In this document: positions 1-7,079 of the stretch, one piece after another
How the letters are laid out: the number at the start of each line of letters is the position of its first letter
Numbering within the stretch: position 1 is the first letter of the stretch
Assembly (NCBI GenBank): GCA_026397675.1
Contig: JAPLUH010000151.1
Location: 1-11,778, forward strand
Source: Verrucomicrobiota bacterium
Lineage (GTDB): Bacteria; Verrucomicrobiota; Verrucomicrobiia; Limisphaerales; UBA9464
Direction: 5' to 3'
Length of the DNA: 11,778 nt
Translations under genes and position numbers: made by a program
Notes under the pieces: model-generated
Seen by the model: only the letters and a program-made list of their open reading frames with translations
Told to the model about the DNA's origin: nothing
Database searches by the model: none

Positions 1-1113
1 AACACGATCAACTACCGGTCGTGGATCTTGCAGCAAATCGAGACCTCGGTCTCGGTAGCCACCGACGATCACGGCAACACCGCCGCCACGGCCACAGCGG
101 TGGCGTGGAATGCACCCACACGCGGCGTTTTGGAAACCACCACCGATCAAGACTGGTTTCGCCTCGAAGCCAGCGGATCGGTGACACTGAACCTTGTTAG
201 CTCCGGGACCAACGATGTCCAAGGCACCTTAATCAACGCTTCGGGAGCCGTCCTCGCCCAAGATAACAACAGCGCCGGGGCTCCCAACTTCCTCATCGTT
301 ACCAATGTGGCCGCAGGCACCTACTTCTTGAAAGTGACGGGCACGGGTTTATCGAGGGGCGCCTACACTGTCCTTGCCAAGTGGACGGCGGCCCCAGTGA
401 CAGTCGGGGCTCCGGAAATCGGGTTGGTGGGTTTGGATTCAACACCCATCACCGACGGGGCCTTGATAGCCAAAACCACCGATGGCACCGACTTTGGGGA
501 GGTCGATCTGAGTAACGGCTCCCGCTCAACCTCCTTCTCCGTTCGCAACACCGGCAAGGCCACGCTCACCCTGGGGACTGTGCAGCTTAGCGGTTCGGGC
601 GCGGCTCAATTCCGGGTCACCACCCAGGTGCCCTCCACGGTGGCCGCAGGTCGTTCGGCCGCATTCCAAATCACCTACGATCCGACGACAGTAGGGCGCC
701 ACCAGGCCTCGGTCAGCCTCTCCAACAATGATGCCGACGAGTCTCCGTATGACTTCGTCATCGTCGGCCTCGGCACCTCTCCCGCCGATGATGTGGGGAA
801 CACCCCGGCGACGGCCACGCGCGTGGCGGTACCTTCGACTACCCCGGCTCGACTCGACGTCGCCCAGGATCAAGACGTCTTCCGATTCGTTTTATCCCAG
901 GCAGCCACCGTATCGCTGACCAGCACGGGATCGCTGAATACTCGGGGAACCTTGTGGGATGCTATTGGCCAGACGGTGGCCGAAGACGACGACCTGGGTG
1001 TCGGCTCCAATTTCCGCATCCGCCGCAAATTATCGGCGGGGACCTACTATATTGTTGTTCGAGGCTCCTCCGGCACCGAGACGGGTGCCTACGGACTCCA
1101 GATCACCCAGTAA
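1..1113 (+). CDS. C-terminal part of a secreted PPC / choice-of-anchor-D / PPC protein (5' end outside window)
   Basis: The frame is open from base 1 (370 codons, stop TAA), so the gene begins upstream of the window; the TTG at 28 is not a convincing start. Counting from base 1, a bacterial pre-peptidase C-terminal (PPC) domain spans about residues 22-128 (DDHGNT opening, DQDWFRL strand, AAGTYFLKVTG closing strand). An immunoglobulin-like choice-of-anchor-D (ASH-type) domain covers about 137-258 (FSVRNTGKATLTLG, FQITYDPTTVGRHQASVSL). A second PPC domain covers about 263-370 (DDVGNT, DQDVFRF, SAGTYYIVVRG). Such domains sit behind catalytic domains of secreted proteases and help folding or surface retention, so the missing N-terminus is probably a secreted enzyme. 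The residues before PPC1 (NYRSWILQQI) faintly resemble the C-terminal helix of trypsin-like proteases, but this is a guess. Domain calls are confident; the overall function is not known. Confidence 0.85.
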   Translation, partial: NTINYRSWILQQIETSVSVATDDHGNTAATATAVAWNAPTRGVLETTTDQDWFRLEASGSVTLNLVSSGTNDVQGTLINASGAVLAQDNNSAGAPNFLIVTNVAAGTYFLKVTGTGLSRGAYTVLAKWTAAPVTVGAPEIGLVGLDSTPITDGALIAKTTDGTDFGEVDLSNGSRSTSFSVRNTGKATLTLGTVQLSGSGAAQFRVTTQVPSTVAAGRSAAFQITYDPTTVGRHQASVSLSNNDADESPYDFVIVGLGTSPADDVGNTPATATRVAVPSTTPARLDVAQDQDVFRFVLSQAATVSLTSTGSLNTRGTLWDAIGQTVAEDDDLGVGSNFRIRRKLSAGTYYIVVRGSSGTETGAYGLQITQ

Positions 1114-1150
1114 TTCTGAGTGTCACGCCGACCGCTGAGCCACCAACGCC

Positions 1151-1975
1151 ATGAGCTCCACCAAAGCTATCCTTATTCTGCTAGGTCTCATCGTGGGACT
1201 GAACCTCGGGTTGCGCTATGGTTGGGGTCCCCTGGCGGGGTCCGATCGGTCGGATCAGAAGGAGAGATCTGAATGGGTCTATGAGGTGAGTTCGGAGGGT
1301 GCGATCGCCAGCGATCCCTCCGATCCGGCCACCGCATCAGATTCTTCAATCGAGGGGTCTGATGCGCGAGGCCGGAGCCGCATCTTCCACCGGAGGCCCG
1401 TTTCGATTTTCGAGCCTCCGTCCGCCGTTTTAGAGATGGCTCTGGAATTGCAGGATCTTCCATCGCTGGTTCAGGGCTTCGAAGCGGCTTCCACGCCCGA
1501 GGAACAAGGCCAGTGGGCCGACCGCATCGCCGCTTCGGGCGGAACGGCTGCCGTCGAAGCCCTCATCCAAGCCGTGACTCGAGCCAGTCTTAACCCGAAG
1601 TCTCCTGAAGAAGCCGAAGTCCTTCGGGAGGCCTTCAAAGGGTTCTCCACCGAAGATGAAATGGCGGCCCTGGCGATGAGCTTGGTGCAAACCCAAGACA
1701 TCGACCTCATCGAAGCGGTGGTGGACACCCTCGCCCGCGGCGCTCGTTCCTCCACGGTTGAGCAATTGGTCCGGCTTCACGACGAGGCATCCACGCCGCC
1801 GTCGACCCGGGCCGTGCTGGGTTGGGCTATCGAGCGCATCCGAAATCCGGAGGCCTCACACGCCCTGGCTCGGTTAGTGCGCACTGCGGAATGGCCGGAG
1901 TTGGCTCATGCCGGAATCATTGCGCTATCATCACTTCAATCACAGGCGACCGGAGAGCCTGTCCCATTGCCGTGA
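1151..1975 (+). CDS. Hypothetical membrane-anchored protein with HEAT-like helical repeats
   Basis: This 274-residue protein begins with a hydrophobic segment at about residues 6-22 (ILILLGLIVGLNLGL). It reads as an uncleaved signal anchor, or possibly a signal peptide. A polar, Ser/Asp-rich, probably disordered linker follows (about 30-75), then an all-helical region (about 93-265). That region has alternating Ala/Leu helices that look like degenerate HEAT repeats: GGTAAVEALIQAV, DIDLIEAVVDTLARG, STVEQLVRLHDEAS and NPEASHALARLVRT. Such solenoids usually bind other proteins, so a periplasmic scaffold role is plausible but unproven. It begins 37 bases after the PPC gene on the same strand and may be co-transcribed with it. 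The ATG has no recognisable Shine-Dalgarno; it was chosen because it places the hydrophobic segment at the N-terminus. I do not recognise a named family. Confidence 0.8.
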   Translation: MSSTKAILILLGLIVGLNLGLRYGWGPLAGSDRSDQKERSEWVYEVSSEGAIASDPSDPATASDSSIEGSDARGRSRIFHRRPVSIFEPPSAVLEMALELQDLPSLVQGFEAASTPEEQGQWADRIAASGGTAAVEALIQAVTRASLNPKSPEEAEVLREAFKGFSTEDEMAALAMSLVQTQDIDLIEAVVDTLARGARSSTVEQLVRLHDEASTPPSTRAVLGWAIERIRNPEASHALARLVRTAEWPELAHAGIIALSSLQSQATGEPVPLP

Positions 1976-1984
1976 ACGATTTTG

Positions 1985-2039
1985 AAGCGCTTTGGACTAT
2001 TTAAAACCCATTGGGCACGGCGTGTCGTCCAAAGCGCTT
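1985..2039. repeat. 13-bp perfect inverted repeat between convergent genes, with AAGCGCTT at both outer ends
   Basis: AAGCGCTTTGGAC at 1985-1997 is the exact reverse complement of GTCCAAAGCGCTT at 2027-2039, with 29 bases between. The outer 8 bases of each arm (AAGCGCTT) are themselves a palindrome, so the element can also be read as an 8-bp direct repeat flanking a 39-base core. It fills the 71-base gap between the convergent stops at 1975 and 2047. It could form a 3'-end stem-loop for both transcripts, but neither strand has a T-run, so it is not a canonical intrinsic terminator. A dispersed repetitive element is the alternative. The inverted repeat is directly visible; its role is inferred. 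Confidence 0.7.
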
Positions 2040-2046
2040 ACCCCCT

Positions 2047-3150
2047 TTAGCGGGTCGATTCGCCCGATTTCAAATCAGCCTCCGTCAGCACGATCCGGCG
2101 TACCACCGTCCGCTCGTCGCTGGTATAAAGGACATGAATTTTTCCATCCCGCGTCTGAAGGGCGGTGGGATAGCCGAAGTCGCCCTTCGGATCGGTCTCT
2201 AAGTCGAGGCGTCGGGAAAAAGTCTTCGCACCATCCACTGACACGGCGGCTGTCAGAGGGGTCCGGTTGGTGAAGCTGTGGTTATAGACCAGCAGGTGGT
2301 GCCCCGAGGTTAACCTCAGGAAATCAACGGCGGCATTGGGATTGGGTAGCGCGCTGTCGATGCCCTCGCTCCAGGTGCGTCCGCCGTCCCTCGACTCGGT
2401 GCGCACCATCCATCCATCGGGCCGTCCGTCGTAATTCCCACCGCGGCGGCAAAACGCCACCAAATGATCGCCGTCGATGACCGCTGGTGCGGGCTGAATA
2501 TTGCCCAGTCGTGATCCAATGCGGTTGCTTTCGGTCCATGCCTTCTTGGTCGGGTCGTATCGGAGGAAGAAGGAACGGTTGCGAGGGTCATCCAGCTCCG
2601 GGTCGGTGCCGATCTCGTGATACACCGGGAGCAGCCACTGGCCGCCCGTGAGCAAGATGGGGCGGTTGCGAACCATGGTGCCGGCCTCGAAGGTCACCTG
2701 GAAGGGTTCGGACCAGGTCTTGGCCTCATCGCGCGAGACCTTGGCGGTGATGCGCGAGTCGCTCCAAAGCTCGCCGTAGCGGGTGACGTAAAAGAGCCAA
2801 ACTACGTGGTCGGGAGCCTCCCATATCACCGCATTACCCAGCGCGTGGAACGGATTGCTGGCGATGGACACCGGTTTCGACCACCGCCGCATGCCTGCTT
2901 TCAGGCGCGAACCGAAGACAGCCGCCTGGTTGTCTTTGTATTCACCCCGACCGCTGAAAAAGACCACGAAGAGGTCGCCGTTGTGCAGTTCGGTGAAGCT
3001 CGCCGGGTGCTTGTAGTCGCCGGTCTTGATCTCGGGCCCGAAGAGTCGTTCCCGTTCGAGGGCAGGCACCGGCAGTGCTCCCAGCAAAGCCAGAACAAGG
3101 ATGGCTGAGAACTTCGCACATCGACCCAAGGGTTTCCGCAGACGAGTCAT
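2047..3150 (-). CDS. Secreted sialidase-like beta-propeller (BNR_2 / Asp-box family)
   Basis: The 367-residue protein has an N-terminal signal peptide (about residues 1-30: basic MTRLRK start, hydrophobic ILVLALLGALPVPA core), so it should be exported. The rest is a BNR_2-type propeller with three Asp boxes: SRDEAKTW (139-146, degenerate), SRDGGRTW (253-260, canonical) and SVDGAKTF (304-311). Other family signatures are HPASFTELHNGDL near the N-terminus, RNRPILL (161-167) and GYPTALQTRDGKIHVLYT near the C-terminus. Relatives are annotated as exo-alpha-sialidases or other glycoside-cleaving enzymes that release sugars from secreted or host glycans. The YRIP motif that carries a catalytic-triad Arg in classical GH33 sialidases reads Y46-K-H-P here, so sialidase activity is doubtful. 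The length fits the BNR_2 group. The gene is monocistronic and divergent from tex; the ATG lacks a Shine-Dalgarno but fits the signal peptide. Confidence 0.88.
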   Translation of the reverse strand: MTRLRKPLGRCAKFSAILVLALLGALPVPALERERLFGPEIKTGDYKHPASFTELHNGDLFVVFFSGRGEYKDNQAAVFGSRLKAGMRRWSKPVSIASNPFHALGNAVIWEAPDHVVWLFYVTRYGELWSDSRITAKVSRDEAKTWSEPFQVTFEAGTMVRNRPILLTGGQWLLPVYHEIGTDPELDDPRNRSFFLRYDPTKKAWTESNRIGSRLGNIQPAPAVIDGDHLVAFCRRGGNYDGRPDGWMVRTESRDGGRTWSEGIDSALPNPNAAVDFLRLTSGHHLLVYNHSFTNRTPLTAAVSVDGAKTFSRRLDLETDPKGDFGYPTALQTRDGKIHVLYTSDERTVVRRIVLTEADLKSGESTR

Positions 3151-3221
3151 GCCGACGAGAAGACCAACAACGGAAAATGAAGGAATAACGAAATTGGGAG
3201 AACACGGAGCTTTCCTGAAAT

Positions 3222-3248
3222 GGGGGGAGGCTTTAAACAGCGCCCCCC
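3222..3248. promoter_or_regulatory. GC-rich hairpin just upstream of tex
   Basis: Six G at 3222-3227 can pair with six C at 3243-3248. GC at 3230-3231 can pair with GC at 3240-3241, with a small asymmetric interior loop (AG opposite G) and a loop centred on TTTAAACA. The stem ends 9 bases before the tex ATG at 3258. In the mRNA it would sit where a ribosome-binding site is expected, so it could modulate translation. The same 107-base interval holds the divergent start of the sialidase-like gene. The pairing is visible; the function is inferred. Confidence 0.3.
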
Positions 3249-3257
3249 GCTGACGTC

Positions 3258-5576
3258 ATGCTTGATCAATTCATCACCCGCATTGCTGCCGAGTTGAACC
3301 TGCCGGCCACTAAGGTTTCGGCCACCGCTCGCCTGCTGGGTGAGAGTGCGACCGTGCCCTTTATCGCCCGATATCGAAAGGAAGTGACTGGAAGCCTAGA
3401 TGAGGTGGCCATCACATCCATTCGGGACCGTTTGGCTCAGTTGACCGAATTGGAGCAACGCCGCGAGGCTATCCTGAAATCGTTGGTCGAGCGCCAACTC
3501 CTCACCGAGACGTTAAAAGCCTCCGTGGAAGCGGCCGACACCCTCTCCGCCCTCGAAGACTTGTACGCGCCGTTCCGCCCGAAGCGCCGGACCCGGGCGA
3601 CCATCGCTAAGGAGGCCGGGTTAGAACCGCTGGCCGAATTACTCTTCAACGAACAGGCCACGGTCGATCCGTTGGCGGTCGCAGCGGGTTTTGTGAATGC
3701 CGAGAAGTTGGTGCCCGACGTGGTCGCAGCTCTAGCCGGTGCCCGGGATATCTTGGCCGAGCGTTTCAGTGAGGATGCCGCAACCCGGTCGCGTCTGCGG
3801 GAGCTCTACTGGGAATCGGCCCAGGTGCGATCCAAGGTGATGACGGGTAAGGAAACCGAAGGGGCCAAATTTAAGGACTACTTTGACTGGACCGAGCCCG
3901 TCTCCAAGATCCCCAGTCATCGGATGCTGGCTATGCGGCGTGGCGAAGAGGAGGGGGTTCTGCTGGTTCGCATCACGCCCCTGGAAGAATCGGCGATCGC
4001 CATCTTGGAGGGACTTTTCGTCAAGGCCCGTGGCACACCCGGAGCCGAGCAGGTGCGCCTGGCGGCTGTGGACAGCTTCAAGCGCTTGGTGGGATTCGCC
4101 ATCGAGGCCGAGGTGCGCATCGAGTCCAAGAAACGAGCCGATTTGGAGGCCATCCGAGTGTTCTCCGAGAACCTCCGAGAACTGCTGCTGGCACCGGCTC
4201 TCGGACAGAAGAACGTGCTCGCCCTGGACCCCGGATTCCGGACGGGCTGCAAGACGGTGGTCCTCGATCGTCAGGGCAAGCTCCTGCATCAGGATGTCAT
4301 CTACGCCACCGCGGGTGGTGCACAGCAAGTAGCGCAGGCGGCAGAGAAGGTTCGAGAGTTCGTGACTCGGTTTGGGATCGAGGCCATTGCCATTGGCAAC
4401 GGTACTGCCAGCCGTGAGACCGAGCAGTTCATTCGATCCCTGCACCTGGCAGCGAACATCCCTGTGGTGCTTGTGAACGAAAGCGGTGCCTCGATTTATT
4501 CGGCGAGCGAGGTGGCCCGTGAAGAATTCCCCGATCAGGACCTGACTGTCCGGGGCTCGGTGAGCATTGGCCGTCGCCTGATGGACCCGCTGGCCGAATT
4601 GGTGAAGCTCGATCCAAAATCTATCGGTGTCGGCCAGTACCAGCATGATGTGGATCCCAATGCTCTCCAGCGCGGTCTGGATGACGTGGTCGTGTCGTGT
4701 GTGAATCGGGTGGGTGTCGAACTGAACACCGCCAGCAAGCAATTGCTCAGCTATGTATCGGGTCTGGGTCCATCGCTGGCCGCCAACATTGTCAGCCATC
4801 GCAACGAGCATGGGCCGTTTCGCTCCCGCAAGGAGTTGCTCAAGGTATCCCGCCTGGGTCCGAAGGCCTTCGAGCAATGCGCCGGATTTCTTCGCATCCA
4901 TGAGGCTGAAAACCCTCTGGATTCCAGCGCGGTTCATCCGGAGCGCTACGAATTGGTCGATGCCATGGCCAGTGATCTTGGGTGCGCCGTGAGCGATCTG
5001 GTGCGTGACGGCGGGCTTCGAGGTAAGATCCGTCCGGAAAAGTACGTCACCAGCGAAGTGGGTCTACCGACGCTGAAGGATATTCTGGAGGAGTTGGCCA
5101 GACCTGGACGCGATCCGCGCCAAGGCTTCGAGGTGTTCGCCTTTCAGGAGGGTGTTGAAAAAATTGAACACCTTCAGCCAGGCATGAAGCTGCCGGGTAT
5201 CGTGACCAATGTGACGGCCTTCGGAGCGTTTGTGGATATTGGTGTGCATCAGGATGGGCTGGTTCACGTCAGTCAATTGGCCGACCGCTTCGTGAAGGAT
5301 CCGTCCGAGGTGGTGAAGGTGGGTCAGAAGGTTCGGGTGACGGTGACCGAGGTAGACTTGCCCCGTAAACGCATCGCTCTCTCGATGAAGGTCAATCCGC
5401 AAATTGGTGTTCAGCGCGAGCAGCGCACCGCACCCAATGCCCCGCGGGCTCCCCACTCCGGTGGTGGGCGTCTTCCTCATCGGCCGGTAGCGCGGCCCTC
5501 CATCGAGCCCAGTGCCGGCGGTTGGAACGCCTTGGCCGACGCCTTTGATCAGGCCCAACAGCGCGATGGGAATTGA
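3258..5576 (+). CDS. tex: Tex, S1 RNA-binding transcription accessory protein
   Basis: The 772-residue protein matches Tex along its whole length (the E. coli protein is of similar size). The Tex N-terminal helical domain has the hallmark TVPFIARYRKE at 32-42. A YqgF/RuvC-like domain lies at about 318-445 (LALDPGFRTG, AIGNGTASRETEQF). It is followed by DPLAELVKLDPKSIGVGQYQHDV (443-465), a helix-hairpin-helix region at about 485-548 (GVELNTASKQLL, SRLGPKAFEQCAGFLRI) and an S1 domain at about 640-711 (TAFGAFVDIGVHQDGLVHVSQL). A basic, Pro/Gly-rich tail of about 60 residues ends the protein. Tex binds nucleic acid and contacts the transcription machinery in the cytoplasm, and affects expression of toxin and stress genes in some bacteria. 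It stands alone here, with divergent and convergent neighbours. The ATG was chosen because the N-terminal alignment starts there; no Shine-Dalgarno is visible. Confidence 0.97.
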   Translation: MLDQFITRIAAELNLPATKVSATARLLGESATVPFIARYRKEVTGSLDEVAITSIRDRLAQLTELEQRREAILKSLVERQLLTETLKASVEAADTLSALEDLYAPFRPKRRTRATIAKEAGLEPLAELLFNEQATVDPLAVAAGFVNAEKLVPDVVAALAGARDILAERFSEDAATRSRLRELYWESAQVRSKVMTGKETEGAKFKDYFDWTEPVSKIPSHRMLAMRRGEEEGVLLVRITPLEESAIAILEGLFVKARGTPGAEQVRLAAVDSFKRLVGFAIEAEVRIESKKRADLEAIRVFSENLRELLLAPALGQKNVLALDPGFRTGCKTVVLDRQGKLLHQDVIYATAGGAQQVAQAAEKVREFVTRFGIEAIAIGNGTASRETEQFIRSLHLAANIPVVLVNESGASIYSASEVAREEFPDQDLTVRGSVSIGRRLMDPLAELVKLDPKSIGVGQYQHDVDPNALQRGLDDVVVSCVNRVGVELNTASKQLLSYVSGLGPSLAANIVSHRNEHGPFRSRKELLKVSRLGPKAFEQCAGFLRIHEAENPLDSSAVHPERYELVDAMASDLGCAVSDLVRDGGLRGKIRPEKYVTSEVGLPTLKDILEELARPGRDPRQGFEVFAFQEGVEKIEHLQPGMKLPGIVTNVTAFGAFVDIGVHQDGLVHVSQLADRFVKDPSEVVKVGQKVRVTVTEVDLPRKRIALSMKVNPQIGVQREQRTAPNAPRAPHSGGGRLPHRPVARPSIEPSAGGWNALADAFDQAQQRDGN

Positions 5577-5595
5577 GGCGTTCAGCCGGAACAAT

Positions 5596-7047
5596 TTAGA
5601 ATAGCCGCCCACTCGGTGGGCCCTTGAAGCGTCGGCGCTCGGAGCCGAACCAGATGAGGGCCATGACCGCTGCGCTGCCCAGCAGGATAGGCAGTGCCTG
5701 TTGATTGGGCGGTTGCACGCCGATCACCAGCAGGAAGAGGCAGCCCAGGCTGGCCAAGACGGCGAGCGGTTTGAAGGCGCGTCCGAGCTGGAAAGGGCCG
5801 AAGCGGGTCCAGGTGCGTCCGTGGGCCCAGGCTCCCGCGGCTACCGGCAGCACGTAGCTGAGGTAGAGGAACACCGCGCACACCGCCGCGATGGTTTCAT
5901 AGCGCAGCAGAATCACTAGAGCCACCGAGGCCAGGGCGCTGCTCCACACGGCCGCTGAGGGCGAGTGCGTGGTGGGGTCGACCCGTTTTAGCCAACGGGA
6001 GCCCGGGAGGCCATTGTCCCGGGCGAAGGCGTAGGTCATCCGCGAGGCCGAAGTCAGCGCGGCCAATCCGCAAAGGTACTGGGCGGTCACCACGCCGGCC
6101 AGCAGCGCCAGGGCAAACCCTTCTCCCAGGACCGATCGAAGGATCCAGGGGACGATTTCGATTCCCTTGGCGGCCCCGGTCTTGAGGTCGGGCATGGCCA
6201 GCAGCAGGGCCACGATCATCACCCAGCCGAAACCGGCCGACACGGCCACCGAACGCACGATGCCCTTGGGCACGTTGCGGGTGGCTTCCAGCGTTTCCTC
6301 CGAGGTGTGGGCCGAGGCATCGAAGCCCGTGAGAGTGTAGGCGGGTAACAAGAATCCGAGGCAGAAGAGCCAGGGGAGGGAGTCTTGTTTGGGGAAGACG
6401 GGCGAACCTTCCGGCAAACCGCTGAAGTTGGTGAAGGTCCACAGGCGCGACCATTCCCAGTGCGGTGTGGCCACCAGCAGGGCGACCGTCATCACCGAAG
6501 CGATCCCCAGGATGAGCCAGCCACTGAAGTCGGTGAGTCGGGTGGTCCAGCGATTGCCGTAATGGTTGAGCAGGGCTTGAGACAAGGTCATCACCGACAC
6601 GGAGATGACGCGGACGGTTCCAGCGGATTCCGCGGCCGGAGTCCATCCGAAGGCTGCGGTGGCGAAGTCGAAGGTGCCGGTGTTGATCGCCGCCAGCACG
6701 GTGATCAGACCAGCGAGGTTGAACCAAGCGGTGACCCAGCCGCAGGCGCGTCCGCCCAGCAGGCTGCCCCAGTGGTACAAGCCGCCGGCTGTCGGGAAGG
6801 CGCTGGCCACCTGGGCCATGGTGGCTGCCACGCACAGGGAGAAGAGACTGACCAGCGGCCATCCGACTCCAAGGCTGGCGCCTCCGGCACTGTTGAAGCC
6901 TACATGGAATGAGGTGATGCCGCCGGAGAGGATGCAAATGATGGCCAGCGACAGGGCGAAGTTGGAGAAGCCGCTCATCCGGCGGGCCAGTTCTTGGCGG
7001 TAGCCGAGTTCGCGCAGGCGTTGCTCGTCTGGAGATTCGGAGGGCAT
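5596..7047 (-). CDS. APC-superfamily amino acid permease (GABA/choline-permease-like)
   Basis: From the ATG at 7047 the protein has 483 residues and about 12 hydrophobic segments (roughly 27-46, 62-80, 100-122, 145-160, 174-193, 225-242, 265-285, 305-330, 365-382, 386-404, 428-445, 451-467), as expected for an inner-membrane APC transporter. Recognisable motifs are ELARRMSGFSNFALS before TM1, SAFPTAGGLYHWG (82-94), GFDASAHTSEET (241-252) and SRMTYAFARDNGLPGS (335-350). These are typical of the actinobacterial/fungal-like GABA permease group. It probably imports an amino acid or a related amine by cation symport; the substrate cannot be told from sequence. The frame stays open to 7458, but that extension is Arg/Gly-rich and overlaps the upstream gene, so it is rejected. 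The start lies 32 bases after the DUF1399-type gene, suggesting co-transcription. The stop is 19 bases from the convergent tex stop. Confidence 0.93.
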   Translation of the reverse strand: MPSESPDEQRLRELGYRQELARRMSGFSNFALSLAIICILSGGITSFHVGFNSAGGASLGVGWPLVSLFSLCVAATMAQVASAFPTAGGLYHWGSLLGGRACGWVTAWFNLAGLITVLAAINTGTFDFATAAFGWTPAAESAGTVRVISVSVMTLSQALLNHYGNRWTTRLTDFSGWLILGIASVMTVALLVATPHWEWSRLWTFTNFSGLPEGSPVFPKQDSLPWLFCLGFLLPAYTLTGFDASAHTSEETLEATRNVPKGIVRSVAVSAGFGWVMIVALLLAMPDLKTGAAKGIEIVPWILRSVLGEGFALALLAGVVTAQYLCGLAALTSASRMTYAFARDNGLPGSRWLKRVDPTTHSPSAAVWSSALASVALVILLRYETIAAVCAVFLYLSYVLPVAAGAWAHGRTWTRFGPFQLGRAFKPLAVLASLGCLFLLVIGVQPPNQQALPILLGSAAVMALIWFGSERRRFKGPPSGRLF

Positions 7048-7079
7048 CGGGGAGAAACGTGTCCTGGAAGAAGCCGGTT

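Noticed and set aside
2617..3108. A 163-codon plus-strand open frame inside the sialidase-like gene
   Set aside because: Antisense to a gene with a signal peptide and Asp boxes; no family resemblance.
3732..4937. A 401-codon minus-strand open frame inside tex
   Set aside because: It is antisense to a full-length, highly conserved Tex protein, has no recognisable domain and is explained by GC-rich codon usage.
5571..5596. Imperfect inverted repeat (AATTG / CAATT with inner GTTC / GAAC) between the tex and permease stops, considered as a bidirectional terminator
   Set aside because: The outer pairs are A/T only, the inner stem is 4 bp with a bulge, and there is no T-run on either strand; too weak to call.
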